From Desertivirga xinjiangensis (GTDB lineage Bacteria; Bacteroidota; Bacteroidia; Sphingobacteriales; Sphingobacteriaceae): DNA of 64,000 nucleotides. The notes beneath the pieces are model-generated. The model was not told the origin of the DNA. It ran no database searches and worked only from the letters and a program-made list of their open reading frames with translations. Made by a program: the position numbers and the translations under genes. The stretch lies in contig NZ_JAFMZP010000001.1 of assembly GCF_024436435.1 (NCBI RefSeq), positions 806,001 through 870,000 on the forward strand. The letters run 5' to 3'. Shown here one piece after another: positions 14,391 through 24,331 of the stretch (position 1 is its first letter; the number at the start of each line of letters is the position of its first letter).

Positions 14391-16325
14391 ATGCTGAATA
14401 TTAGGTTTTTGACAGAAAAGTCATCTATGATGCTACTGTTACTCATTGGTTTCCTCGTGTATGCGAATACCCTGAGTAATGGCTTCAATTTAGACGATAC
14501 GTATTATACTGCCGGCAATGCTCTGACAGCCGACGGGTTTTCGTCTATCTCGCGGATCTTTTCTGAACCTACATTTTATAATGGTGTTGATGCCGGTTTT
14601 GATTACCGCCCGGTAGCAGCAGCAAGTTTCGCCATACAACACGGGATATTTGGTGACATGCCTTTTGTAAGCCATTTTATCAACCTTGTTATTTATCTTC
14701 TGACAGTCATTATATTATTCAAACTGCTGTTAAAGTGGTATGCTGGCAAGAACCGGATCACAATATGTTTTTTGATATGCCTGTTGTTTTTACTCCATCC
14801 GCTCCATACAGAAATAGTGGCAAGTATTAAATCGAGGGATGAACTGCTTTCACTTCTGTTTTGTTTGATTAGTCTTTATCTGGCATTTAAATACCTCGAA
14901 AATGGTAAATTTTACCTGCTGCCTGTAGCACTGACCTTTTTTGCCATGGGACTGTTGGCAAAATACACATTATTACCTTTTTTGCTTATATATCCCGTTT
15001 GCCTTTATTTTTTCGGCGACTTATCTTTTAAAAAGAGCGCAGTGGTTTTCGTGATGCTTTTTACGGTGGCTATTTGTTGCCATTTGTTAAAAGCTTCGGT
15101 GCTGCCTTCTTTCGAACGGGACTTCTCAATTACTGAGAATGCACTGGTTGGCGATCAATATTCGCTGTTTCACCGGATAGCTACATCTTCTTACGTTATG
15201 GGTCGGTATCTGCTGCTTCATATTTTTCCCAAAGATCTTGTTTTTTATTATGGGGCTAACTATGTGAGGGTAGTGACCTTCACTAATGCATTGGCTGTTT
15301 TTTCCTTATTGTTTCATTTTTTCCTGCTAGGCTATTGCTTAAAGAACTTACGGCAAAGGTCATTGCTGGTTTTTGGGATCATTTTGTATGGTGTTTTTAT
15401 GCTGGTGTTCTCTAACCTCATAGAACTGGCCCCGGGAATGATGGCTGAACGTTTTACCTATGTATCGTCCTTAGGTTTTTCTATTGTTTTCGTCCTACTG
15501 ATTGCGACGTTTTATGAGAAACTGCGTTTACTTTTAAGGATAAACCCCTTGTTTGTCATACTGCTCTTCGCTGCAGCTTATGCGGTACGTACCTTTGCCC
15601 GGAACGAGGACTGGAAGAACAAAGATACTTTGTATGCTCATGACGTTCAGGTAGCTGATAATTCAGCCATGGTAAACTTTTTATATGGCGACTGGCTGCT
15701 TGCCAGTGCACTGGAGGAAAAGAAAAAGCTTCAGGAACCCGGGAATTCCTGGCTACAGCCGCAAATTGACGAGCGCCTGAAGAAAGCCCAACTCCATTTT
15801 GAAAAGACACTGGAGATTAATCCGAAAGACAGCCTGGCTTTACTGAACAAGGCAAATTGTTTAATTCAGCTGGCTTCTTTTGCACAGGCAGAACAAGTGT
15901 TAAAAAGATCTCTGGAAGTCTACCCGGATTTTATAGAAGCAAGATTTACGCTTGCCTTAAGCCAGAAATATCAGAATAGAAATGCCGATGCCGCCCGGAA
16001 CCTTCAATTAGTGCTTAAAACGAATCCTAATAATGTGATCGCTATAGAACAGTTGAACCGGTCGCAATTAGCTATTGGGGATACTGTGTCCGCTCTTAAG
16101 ACTTTAAAAGAGGGAATAGCTGCTAACCCAAATTCTCCTGTACCGTTAGCGGAATTTGCCAATTACTACCTGCAGGTAAAAGATACGGTCACCGCTGTGG
16201 TTTATGCTGAAAAAGCAGCTGCCTTACCTCCTCCAAACCGGGGAATATTCCTTTTCCTCGCCAGGTATTTTGAAAGTAAAGGAGTTGCTTCGAAAGCTGC
16301 ATTTTATTACGCTAAGCTCCAATAA
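14391..16325 (+). CDS. TMTC-like membrane glycosyltransferase with C-terminal TPRs
   Basis: The protein has 644 residues. The first 400 or so contain about ten membrane helices, with an acidic D35-D36 pair after the first helix (NGFNLDD). A HPLHTEIVASIKSRDELLSLLF stretch follows, both typical of GT-C enzymes of the TMTC / protein O-mannosyltransferase type. The C-terminal 200 residues form TPR repeats (for example LHFEKTLEINPKDSLALLNKANCL). It probably transfers a lipid-linked sugar to a protein on the periplasmic face. It has its own promoter region divergent from the aminotransferase and lies directly before the giant adhesin gene, whose product could be an acceptor; that link is a guess. 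Confidence 0.75.
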   Translation: MLNIRFLTEKSSMMLLLLIGFLVYANTLSNGFNLDDTYYTAGNALTADGFSSISRIFSEPTFYNGVDAGFDYRPVAAASFAIQHGIFGDMPFVSHFINLVIYLLTVIILFKLLLKWYAGKNRITICFLICLLFLLHPLHTEIVASIKSRDELLSLLFCLISLYLAFKYLENGKFYLLPVALTFFAMGLLAKYTLLPFLLIYPVCLYFFGDLSFKKSAVVFVMLFTVAICCHLLKASVLPSFERDFSITENALVGDQYSLFHRIATSSYVMGRYLLLHIFPKDLVFYYGANYVRVVTFTNALAVFSLLFHFFLLGYCLKNLRQRSLLVFGIILYGVFMLVFSNLIELAPGMMAERFTYVSSLGFSIVFVLLIATFYEKLRLLLRINPLFVILLFAAAYAVRTFARNEDWKNKDTLYAHDVQVADNSAMVNFLYGDWLLASALEEKKKLQEPGNSWLQPQIDERLKKAQLHFEKTLEINPKDSLALLNKANCLIQLASFAQAEQVLKRSLEVYPDFIEARFTLALSQKYQNRNADAARNLQLVLKTNPNNVIAIEQLNRSQLAIGDTVSALKTLKEGIAANPNSPVPLAEFANYYLQVKDTVTAVVYAEKAAALPPPNRGIFLFLARYFESKGVASKAAFYYAKLQ

Positions 16326-16494
16326 ATCAAAATTCTGTATAAAAAATACCTACTTTCAGGTATATATCCTCTTGACATAATGATGCACCTTTGTAAAAGG
16401 TATGCTGGGTTGCACGACTTATATCCATGAGTCTCTGCTGGGTTCAAGCTCTATTAATTTTTTAAGGAATTCATTAAATAATCTCTATGTGCGT

Positions 16495-19400
16495 ATGAGG
16501 AAATTTTACATCTTGTTGTTTCTGGTTTTTTCAATAGTTGCTGCGAAAGCCCAAACGTTTCAATATGATTGGTCGAATACGTATGGAACGAATAGTTTTG
16601 GCCAGTATATAACCGGTTACTATCAATGCGGCGGGACTTCCAGCAGGCCCAGCTATTGTAACAGCTATTCACAGTTCCCAAGTACAACTCAAGTTACTTC
16701 CTCTGCCTATGTTCCTTCAGGGGACGTTGTTCTCGGTGGTACTTACAATGTGTCGTTTGATCTTGATCCGGGATCAGGTGTCTTGATGAGCGCCGGGGTG
16801 GGGTATTTTTACAATTATAATGGATTTTATAATGCTTTTTTCGGGAGATACAACTCATCGGGGGCAATGGTATGGGCTAAATCTATCAGGAGCGGAAGCG
16901 ACATTTCAATTCGACATATTGGTACAGACGCTTCAGGTAACATATATACGACAGGGGTCTTTTCGAGTGCCATTTATCCTGATCCTTCTTCGTCGACATA
17001 TATAAACCCTGCAGGTGGTAGCGATATTTATATCTTCAAATATAATTCGGGCGGGGATTTAATCTGGGCAAAAACAATTGGGGGAGCGAGCTCTGAAATT
17101 CTATATTCAGTAACTGTTGACGCTATTGGTAATACCTACCTGGCGGGATTATATTATGCAGGATTTGATGCGGATGCTGGATCCGGAGTTTCTTCCCTCG
17201 CTCAACCTGCTGACGGTCAGGATTTGTTTCTAGTTAAGTATGATAGTGATGGAAACCATATATGGTCTAAAGGCATTGTCTCAAATAACAGTTCAGTTAT
17301 TAGAGCTACAACCGCCGATGCTGCCGGGAACTTTTTTATTGCCGGAAATTTTTCAGGAACCCTTAATGCCGGTTCTTCAGAAAATCCGGTAGATCTCACA
17401 TCAAGCTCAAATAACGGCTTCATTATTAAATATACAGCTGCTGGTGCGCACTCCTGGTCAAAGAAGATTCAGAGTTCAAGCAATTCATCTGTAATGGAAA
17501 TTCATGCAGATGCTTCAGGAAACCTGGTTGCAGCCGGTCAACTGACTAATGAGACGGATATTGATCCTTCAAATCCAGACAACCCGGTTCTTACTTCGGA
17601 AGTGCAAAACTCGCCATCTTCCTGGCTGGCTAAATATAAGTCGTCTGGCGAATTATTATGGGGTAAGAGCTTTCAGGGAGGTCCTATTGGGTTTGTTAAT
17701 TTAAAGTCCGATGAAAAGGGCAATATCTTCTTCTCAAGCTATTTTGGAACACCCAGTATAGATGCAGATCCAGATGGAGGAACAGCTGTGTTTACTACAG
17801 CTGGTTCAGCAGATATCTTATTCGGAGTATATGATAAGAATGGGAAATACATAAAAGCAGAACGGATTGGCTCCGGCGGTGACGAGATTCCCTCCACCAT
17901 GTCACTTACTGGTTCGAAAATGTTTTTAGGTGGACATGTAAGAGGATCGTTTGATCTTGATCCAGGCGAAGGAACAGGTTTATCTACTTATTATAGTTCC
18001 ACTTATAACGGGTTTGCTGCAGAATACACCATCAGCTTACCTCCCAGTATCGATTCCTTTTCTCCCGTGTCTGCTTCTGCCGGAGCTACGGTTACCATTA
18101 AAGGATCTGGCTTCACGGGAGCAACAGCTGTGAGTTTTGGCGGCACAGCCGCTGCTTCATTTACTGTAACAAGCGATACGGAGATCGAAGCAGTAGTGGG
18201 AGCGGGGACTTCCGGAGACATTTCTGTAACTACCGCCTCAGGATCTGGCGCTATTTCAGATTTTGTATTCGTAACCGGACCTGTAGTCGCTACTGCCGCC
18301 GCATCGTCCATCAGTTCATCTTCGGCTGCTTTGAACGCTACCGTTGATGATAATGGCAAAGATACCGAAGTGTCCTTTGAATATGGCTTAGAAGCTGATC
18401 TTTCTGATGCAACTGTTTTGGCCGCAACAACGGGTGGCAGTATTGCCGGAGGTTCTGGTAGCACCAGCGCATCTGTAACGCTCTCAGAATTAGATCCCTC
18501 AAAAACATACTACTTTAGGGTGAAAGCTGAAAATGCAGACGGCACTTCTTCCGGCTTAATAAAGAGCTTCAAAACGCTCTCTTCTAATGCAGCCCTTTCA
18601 AATCTCACTATAAGTGAAGGTCTGTTAAGTCCCGAATTTACGGCCGGCGAGACAGCCTATGCCGTAACGGTATCTAATTCAGTAGAAACGGTCGCGATTA
18701 CTCCAACGCTTGCAGATGCGACAGCCTCTGTGAAGATTGGTACAGAAACGGTGACAAGCGGTAGTGCATCTGGGGCTATCAACCTTCTTGAAGGTACGAA
18801 TACTATCAAAGTAATCATCACAGCAGAGGATCCTGCCATCTCGAAAACATATACCATAACGGTTACACGCAAGAAAACACAGTCGATCACCTTTGCTGCA
18901 ACTGATACTAAGACTTACGGTGATGCTGAATATGAGCCCGCTGGAAGTAGTAGTTCTGGTTTAGATCTTGTTTATGAGAGTAGTGACCCGTCTGTAGCAA
19001 AAATACAAACTAATGGCAAGGTGCTGATTTTAAAGGCTGGTGAAACTACTATTAAAGCGAAACAGGCAGGAAGTGACTTGTATGAATCTGCTGTGGCTGT
19101 AGAGCAGGTATTGACGGTAAAAAAGAAAGCTTTAACGGTTACTGCCAAAGATAAATCGAAAACCTACGGGGAGACGGTAACATTTACAGGTACAGAATTC
19201 ACTACCGAAGGGCTTATTAATACAGATGCGGTAAGTTCCGTTACTCTAAGCAGTATTGGGGCAGCATCGACTGCAGCAGTAAGCAGCACTGCTTACGATA
19301 TTGAAGCTTCTGCAGCCAGCGGTACAGGTTTAGGCAACTATGCCATCAGCTATGCTAAAGGAGGATTAACCGTTGGCAAGAAAGCTTTAACGATTACGGC

Positions 19401-22400
19401 TAAAGACAAATCGAAAACCTACGGCGAGGCAGTGACCTTTGCGGGTACTGAGTTTACTACCGAAGGTTTGGTCAACACGGATGCTGTGAGTTCAGTTACT
19501 TTGAGCAGTACCGGCGCCGCAGCAACAGCAGCCGTAAGCAGCAGCGCCTACGATATTGAAGCTTCTGCAGCTAGCGGAACTGGTTTGGGCAACTATACCA
19601 TCAGCTATACTAAGGGTGGATTAACAGTTGGCAAGAAAGCGTTAACGATCACCCCTAAAGACAAATCCAAAACTTACGGAGAGGCAGTGACCTTTGCGGG
19701 TACTGAGTTTACTACCGAAGGATTGGTAAACACGGATGCTGTTAGCTCAGTTACTTTAAGCAGTACCGGCGCAGCAGCAACAGCACCTGTGAGTGCTACT
19801 GCCTATGATATTGAAGCTTCTTCAGCCAGCGGTACAGGTTTGGGCAACTATACCATCAGCTATGCTAAGGGTGGATTAACCGTTGGCAAGAAAACTTTAA
19901 CTGTTACGGCTAAAGATAAATCGAAAACCTACGGGGAGACAGTAACCTTTGCGGGTACAGAGTTTACTACTCAGGGTTTGGTAAACACGGATGCTGTTAG
20001 TTCAGTTACTTTAAGCAGTACCGGCGCAGCAGCAACAGCACCCGTGAGTGCTACTGCCTATGATATTGAAGCTTCTTCAGCCAGCGGTACAGGTTTGGGC
20101 AACTATACCATCAGCTATGCTAAGGGTGGATTAACCGTTGGCAAGAAAGCTTTAACTGTTACGGCTAAAGATAAATCGAAAACCTACGGGGAGACAGTAA
20201 CCTTTGCAGGTACAGAGTTTACTACTCAAGGTTTGGTAAACACGGATGCTGTGAGCTCAGTTACTTTAAGCAGTACCGGCGCTGCAGCCAGTGCAGCCGT
20301 AAGCAGCACTGCCTACGATATCGAAGCTTCTTCAGCCAGCGGTACAGGTTTGGGCAACTATACCATCAGCTATGCTAAAGGAGGATTAACCGTTGACAAG
20401 AAAGCTCTGACGATCACCCCTAAAGACAAATCCAAAACCTACGGTGAGGCAGTGACCTTTGCGGGTACTGAGTTTACTACCCAAGGGCTGGTCAACACGG
20501 ATGCTGTGAGCTCAGTTACTTTGAGCAGTACCGGGGCAGCCTCGACAGCAGCAGTAAGCAGCACCGCCTACGATATTGAGGCTTCTTCAGCCAGCGGTAC
20601 AGGTTTGGGCAACTATACCATCAGCTATGCTAAAGGAGGATTAACCGTTGACAAGAAAGCTTTAACGATTACAGCGAAAGACAAATCGAAAACCTACGGG
20701 GAGACAGTAACCTTTGCGGGTACAGAGTTTACTACTCAGGGTTTGGTAAACACGGATGCTGTTAGTTCAGTTACTTTAAGCAGTACCGGCGCAGCAGCAA
20801 CAGCACCTGTGAGTGCTACTGCCTATGATATTGAAGCTTCTTCAGCTAGCGGAACTGGTTTGGGCAACTATACCATCAGCTATGCTAAGGGTGGATTAAC
20901 AGTTGGCAAGAAAGCTTTAACTATTACGGCTAAAGATAAATCCAAAACCTACGGCGAGGCAGTGACCTTTGCGGGTACTGAGTTTACTACCGAAGGTTTG
21001 GTCAACACGGATGCTGTTAGTTCAGTTACTTTGAGCAGTACCGGCGCTGCAGCCAGTGCAGCCGTAAGCAGCACTGCCTACGATATCGAAGCTTCTTCAG
21101 CCAGCGGTACAGGTTTGGGCAACTATACCATCAGCTATGCTAAAGGAGGATTAACCGTTGGCAAGAAAGCTTTAACTATTACGGCTAAAGATAGATCGAA
21201 AACCTACGGCGAGGCAGTGACCTTTGCGGGTACTGAGTTTACTACCCAAGGTTTGGTCAACACAGATGCTGTGAGCTCAGTTACTTTGAGCAGTACCGGC
21301 GCAGCATCGACTGCAGCAGTAAGCAGCACCGCTTACGATATTGAGGCTTCTTCAGCTAGCGGAACTGGTTTGGGCAACTATACCATCAGCTATGCTAAGG
21401 GTGGATTAACAGTTGGCAAGAAAGCGTTAACGATCACAGTAGAAAATAAAAACAAAACATATGGTGATCCCAACCCTGAATTAACGATTCTTTACACCGG
21501 ATTGGTCAATAATGAAACCTCATTAAACCCTGCGCCTTCAATAAGTACGGGGGCAACAAAATCATCCGGAGCAGGTACCTATGATATCATAGCAAGCGGA
21601 TCAGCTGTGAATTACACTATTACTTTCGTTAAGGGTACCCTGACTATTGGAAAAAGGTTATTGACAGTAAAAGCTGATGATAAAGAGAAATACCAGGGTA
21701 CACCTAATCCGGCCCTTACTGTAAGTTATACTGGTTTTGTAACAGGTGAAAGTAAGGCAGACCTTCTTACGGAAGCTACTGCAAGTACTGCGGTGGTATT
21801 GAACACACCTAAAGGCTCTTACGATATCATCGCCAGCGGAGCCTCGTCCAACAATTACAGCTTTGACTATGTAAAAGGTGTAATTGAGGTTAAGCCTGGT
21901 CATCCCACCAGCATTAGTCTGGCAACATCAACGGTTTACGAGAACCAGGCAGCAGGTACGCTTGCGGGAACATTGAGTTCTACCTCTGATGATCCTTCAG
22001 CGACGTTTAAATATACATTGGTTGATGGTTTTGGTGACAGGGATTTATTTGAAATCGTAGGTCAGGGCACGCAGCTTACTACCACAGGTTCCCTTAACTT
22101 TGAAAATAAATCCAGCTACAGCATTAAGGTTCGTTCTACTACCCAGCATGGCTTATGGCTTGAGAAAGAGTTCACTGTTAATATTGTGAATGTGAACGAG
22201 CAGCCAACTCTGGCCAATATTACTAATGAAACGATCTGTTATACCACAGCGCCGCAACTGGTGAATATAAGTGGCATCTCTGCTGGTGAAGATGCTAATC
22301 AAGCCACCAACGTGAGTATCAGCAGTAGCAATAATAGTTTATTTGAGGTACTGGAAGTAAACCAGGCAGTAAACGGTCTGGCAGAATTACGGTACGTGGT

Positions 22401-23028
22401 TAGTAAAGGTGCTTCGGGATCGGCAGTGGTTAATGTTTTGGTGACAGATGATGGTGGTACAGCTCATGGCGGGCTTAACAGCATCATGAAAAGTTTCAGC
22501 ATTACCGTAAATCCGCTTCCGGTGGTAACCATCAGTGCAGATAAAGGTAATTCAATTTCTAAGGGGGATGAGCGGGTACTTACTGCCTCAGGAGGAGTTA
22601 CTTACCAGTGGTCAAACGCTGAAGGTATTATCGCTGGTCAGAACAGCGCAACTTTAACAGTTCGTCCGTCTGTAACGACTACCTACCGTGTAACCGCTAC
22701 TAGTGCAACTAATTGCAGCTCTGTTCAGGAGTTTACCGTAACAGTAAACGAAGACTACGCGATGATTGATGGAACAAACCTGGTAACACCAAATGGTGAT
22801 AATGTGAACGATTACTTCGTGATCAGGAACCTGGATCTGTATCCAAACAATGAAGTGAAGATCTTCGACAGAGCTGGCAGGTTATTGTACAGCAAGAAGA
22901 ACTATAACTCGGAGTGGAACGGAACCTTCAACGGGGCTCCTCTGGCTGAAGATACGTATTACTATATCGTAGACTTTGGTGCAAAGAAACCGGTGTTAAA
23001 AGGGTTTATTACGATAGTAAGGGACTAA
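16495..23028 (+). CDS. Giant secreted adhesin-like protein with MBG repeats and T9SS type B sorting domain
   Basis: From MRKFYILLFLVFSIVAAKAQ, a clear signal peptide, the protein has 2177 residues; an upstream in-frame ATG at 16402 would spoil the signal. Domains in order are as follows: propeller-like repeats (20-510, recurring GNIYTTG/GNTYLAG motifs), an IPT/TIG-like domain (about 513-600), an FN3-like region, a cadherin-like beta-sandwich (about 696-795), an Ig-like domain (797-875), nine nearly identical 85-residue MBG repeats (876-1640), two divergent MBG domains, a cadherin-like region (1800-1905) and Ig-like domains. It ends with a gliding-motility/CHU_C type sorting domain (2090-2177, TPNGDNVNDYFVIRNL...). 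It is likely exported by T9SS and held at the cell surface. Confidence 0.88.
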   Translation: MRKFYILLFLVFSIVAAKAQTFQYDWSNTYGTNSFGQYITGYYQCGGTSSRPSYCNSYSQFPSTTQVTSSAYVPSGDVVLGGTYNVSFDLDPGSGVLMSAGVGYFYNYNGFYNAFFGRYNSSGAMVWAKSIRSGSDISIRHIGTDASGNIYTTGVFSSAIYPDPSSSTYINPAGGSDIYIFKYNSGGDLIWAKTIGGASSEILYSVTVDAIGNTYLAGLYYAGFDADAGSGVSSLAQPADGQDLFLVKYDSDGNHIWSKGIVSNNSSVIRATTADAAGNFFIAGNFSGTLNAGSSENPVDLTSSSNNGFIIKYTAAGAHSWSKKIQSSSNSSVMEIHADASGNLVAAGQLTNETDIDPSNPDNPVLTSEVQNSPSSWLAKYKSSGELLWGKSFQGGPIGFVNLKSDEKGNIFFSSYFGTPSIDADPDGGTAVFTTAGSADILFGVYDKNGKYIKAERIGSGGDEIPSTMSLTGSKMFLGGHVRGSFDLDPGEGTGLSTYYSSTYNGFAAEYTISLPPSIDSFSPVSASAGATVTIKGSGFTGATAVSFGGTAAASFTVTSDTEIEAVVGAGTSGDISVTTASGSGAISDFVFVTGPVVATAAASSISSSSAALNATVDDNGKDTEVSFEYGLEADLSDATVLAATTGGSIAGGSGSTSASVTLSELDPSKTYYFRVKAENADGTSSGLIKSFKTLSSNAALSNLTISEGLLSPEFTAGETAYAVTVSNSVETVAITPTLADATASVKIGTETVTSGSASGAINLLEGTNTIKVIITAEDPAISKTYTITVTRKKTQSITFAATDTKTYGDAEYEPAGSSSSGLDLVYESSDPSVAKIQTNGKVLILKAGETTIKAKQAGSDLYESAVAVEQVLTVKKKALTVTAKDKSKTYGETVTFTGTEFTTEGLINTDAVSSVTLSSIGAASTAAVSSTAYDIEASAASGTGLGNYAISYAKGGLTVGKKALTITAKDKSKTYGEAVTFAGTEFTTEGLVNTDAVSSVTLSSTGAAATAAVSSSAYDIEASAASGTGLGNYTISYTKGGLTVGKKALTITPKDKSKTYGEAVTFAGTEFTTEGLVNTDAVSSVTLSSTGAAATAPVSATAYDIEASSASGTGLGNYTISYAKGGLTVGKKTLTVTAKDKSKTYGETVTFAGTEFTTQGLVNTDAVSSVTLSSTGAAATAPVSATAYDIEASSASGTGLGNYTISYAKGGLTVGKKALTVTAKDKSKTYGETVTFAGTEFTTQGLVNTDAVSSVTLSSTGAAASAAVSSTAYDIEASSASGTGLGNYTISYAKGGLTVDKKALTITPKDKSKTYGEAVTFAGTEFTTQGLVNTDAVSSVTLSSTGAASTAAVSSTAYDIEASSASGTGLGNYTISYAKGGLTVDKKALTITAKDKSKTYGETVTFAGTEFTTQGLVNTDAVSSVTLSSTGAAATAPVSATAYDIEASSASGTGLGNYTISYAKGGLTVGKKALTITAKDKSKTYGEAVTFAGTEFTTEGLVNTDAVSSVTLSSTGAAASAAVSSTAYDIEASSASGTGLGNYTISYAKGGLTVGKKALTITAKDRSKTYGEAVTFAGTEFTTQGLVNTDAVSSVTLSSTGAASTAAVSSTAYDIEASSASGTGLGNYTISYAKGGLTVGKKALTITVENKNKTYGDPNPELTILYTGLVNNETSLNPAPSISTGATKSSGAGTYDIIASGSAVNYTITFVKGTLTIGKRLLTVKADDKEKYQGTPNPALTVSYTGFVTGESKADLLTEATASTAVVLNTPKGSYDIIASGASSNNYSFDYVKGVIEVKPGHPTSISLATSTVYENQAAGTLAGTLSSTSDDPSATFKYTLVDGFGDRDLFEIVGQGTQLTTTGSLNFENKSSYSIKVRSTTQHGLWLEKEFTVNIVNVNEQPTLANITNETICYTTAPQLVNISGISAGEDANQATNVSISSSNNSLFEVLEVNQAVNGLAELRYVVSKGASGSAVVNVLVTDDGGTAHGGLNSIMKSFSITVNPLPVVTISADKGNSISKGDERVLTASGGVTYQWSNAEGIIAGQNSATLTVRPSVTTTYRVTATSATNCSSVQEFTVTVNEDYAMIDGTNLVTPNGDNVNDYFVIRNLDLYPNNEVKIFDRAGRLLYSKKNYNSEWNGTFNGAPLAEDTYYYIVDFGAKKPVLKGFITIVRD
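19123..21417 (+). repeat. Nine tandem 255-bp repeats encoding MBG domains
   Basis: Nine units of exactly 255 bases (85 codons) follow in frame, each starting KKALT(I/V)T(A/P)KDKSKTYGE. Variants at a few sites (TEG/TQG, ATAPVSATAY, ASTAAVSSTAY, ATAAVSSSAY) are shuffled among units in different combinations. This points to recent recombination or gene conversion between units rather than simple decay. Copy number is likely to vary between strains, and assembly of this stretch from short reads may be unreliable. Confidence 0.9.
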
Positions 23029-23062
23029 GAAAAATGATGAATTAGGAATGATGAATGATTTA

Positions 23063-23242
23063 GGCACACGCGGCACGCGTGCGCTAGCATTCGTCTTGCT
23101 CTGTCCGAGCGAAGCGGAGTCTACGGATTATCAAATAAAAAGGAGTCTCTGACTCCCCTAAGCGCCATAACATAACGCTTCGAGTCGGAGACTCTTTTTA
23201 CTTCTGAAATCCGTAGAGATCCTTTGGAACTCTATCGGACAG
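23063..23242. repeat. MITE-like palindromic element with CTGTCCGA ends, preceded by CACACGCGGCAC repeat
   Basis: The GC-rich repeat at 23063-23088 precedes a 142-bp element (23101-23242). The element's ends CTGTCCGA and TCGGACAG are perfect 8-base inverted repeats. Each arm again reads CTGTCCGA...CTACGGATT. Two inner palindromes, AGTCTCTGACT and AGTCGGAGACT, flank a centre with CGCCATAACATAACGC. No target duplication is evident. It lies between the adhesin and PorP/SprF genes, where it may also act as a transcription attenuator. Confidence 0.75.
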
Positions 23243-23275
23243 TATGAAGAGGATCTATTAACGATATCAAAAACA

Positions 23276-24202
23276 ATGAACATAAAAACACTTATTAGCA
23301 AAGCAGGGGCCCTTTCCCTGCTGCTTTTAGCTTTCAACAATACCAAAGTAAGCGCCCAGTTACATCCTCTTGGAGCGATGTACTTCCAGAACCAGTATCT
23401 GGCTAACCCAGCCATGGCAGGGCTGGAACAGGGCCTTCGTGCGGATCTGGCTTATCGCAAGCAATGGTCAAGCATTCCCGGTGCTCCGGAAACCCAGTCC
23501 TTAACCGCTGATTATGGTTCGGCTAAGAAATCAGGAGTTGGGATCAGCATTTACAATGATGAAGCCGGTTTGCAGAAGAAAACCCGGGTGATGGGCAGCT
23601 ATGCCTACCACCTTCCCTTAAACAGTACGGGCGCCAAACTCAGCTTTGGGATATCGCTGGGTTTTATGGATGAGCGCCTGATGAATGAGAAGATGAATAC
23701 GGTGACCCCGGATTACGACGTAGCTGTGAACAAATATGCCGATCGTGAAACGTATGTAGATGGTGACTTCGGCTTTGCCTTAAGCAGTAATAAGTTAAAC
23801 TTTCAGGGTGCTATCCCTAACCTGAAAACTTTCTTTGGCAACGACCAGCATAAAGACGAGCTGGTAGATCAGGCCCGCTACTTTGCAAGCTTAAGTTATA
23901 AGTTCTACCTGGCCAACACCCTGGAAGGTATGGGTATAGAGCCTAAAGTAGTTTACCGCGACATCAGGGGGTACAAAAGCATCGCCGATATCGGTACCAA
24001 CCTTACCCTTGCTAACAACCAGGTGAATGTAATGGGGATGTACCATACCAACGAGAGTGCCACTATCGGCATGGGGGTGAAATACAGATCGCTGATGCAG
24101 ATCAACGGGATGTATACTTCAGGTACTTCAGCTATTCAGGGTTATACCAACGGTAATTTTGAACTGAACCTTAGGGTGAATATTTCGAAATTAAAACTTT
24201 AG
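23276..24202 (+). CDS. PorP/SprF-family T9SS outer-membrane protein
   Basis: The protein has 308 residues with a signal peptide (cleavage after KVSAQ). The family N-terminus is clear: HPLGAMYFQNQYLANPAMAG, then an outer-membrane barrel to the end (LNLRVNISKLKL). PorP/SprF-like proteins work with the type IX secretion system. In known cases a SprF-like protein is encoded next to, and needed by, a large cargo with a type B sorting domain, as for SprF and SprB. Here it follows such a cargo directly, so it is most likely the surface partner or anchor of the adhesin at 16495. Confidence 0.88.
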   Translation: MNIKTLISKAGALSLLLLAFNNTKVSAQLHPLGAMYFQNQYLANPAMAGLEQGLRADLAYRKQWSSIPGAPETQSLTADYGSAKKSGVGISIYNDEAGLQKKTRVMGSYAYHLPLNSTGAKLSFGISLGFMDERLMNEKMNTVTPDYDVAVNKYADRETYVDGDFGFALSSNKLNFQGAIPNLKTFFGNDQHKDELVDQARYFASLSYKFYLANTLEGMGIEPKVVYRDIRGYKSIADIGTNLTLANNQVNVMGMYHTNESATIGMGVKYRSLMQINGMYTSGTSAIQGYTNGNFELNLRVNISKLKL

Positions 24203-24331
24203 GCTTTTGACGCTGGGGCATTTCAGCTCCCTATCGCACTTTTACTTTTTACCCCAAAGATCATGATTTATTAGCCCTTCCCTAAACTCACTTTTTAAAA
24301 TCTTTGGTCTGTAACAATTACTTACCGATCA

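Noticed and set aside
16402-16494. Longer start of the adhesin
   Set aside because: It would place 31 residues before a perfect signal peptide that starts at 16495.
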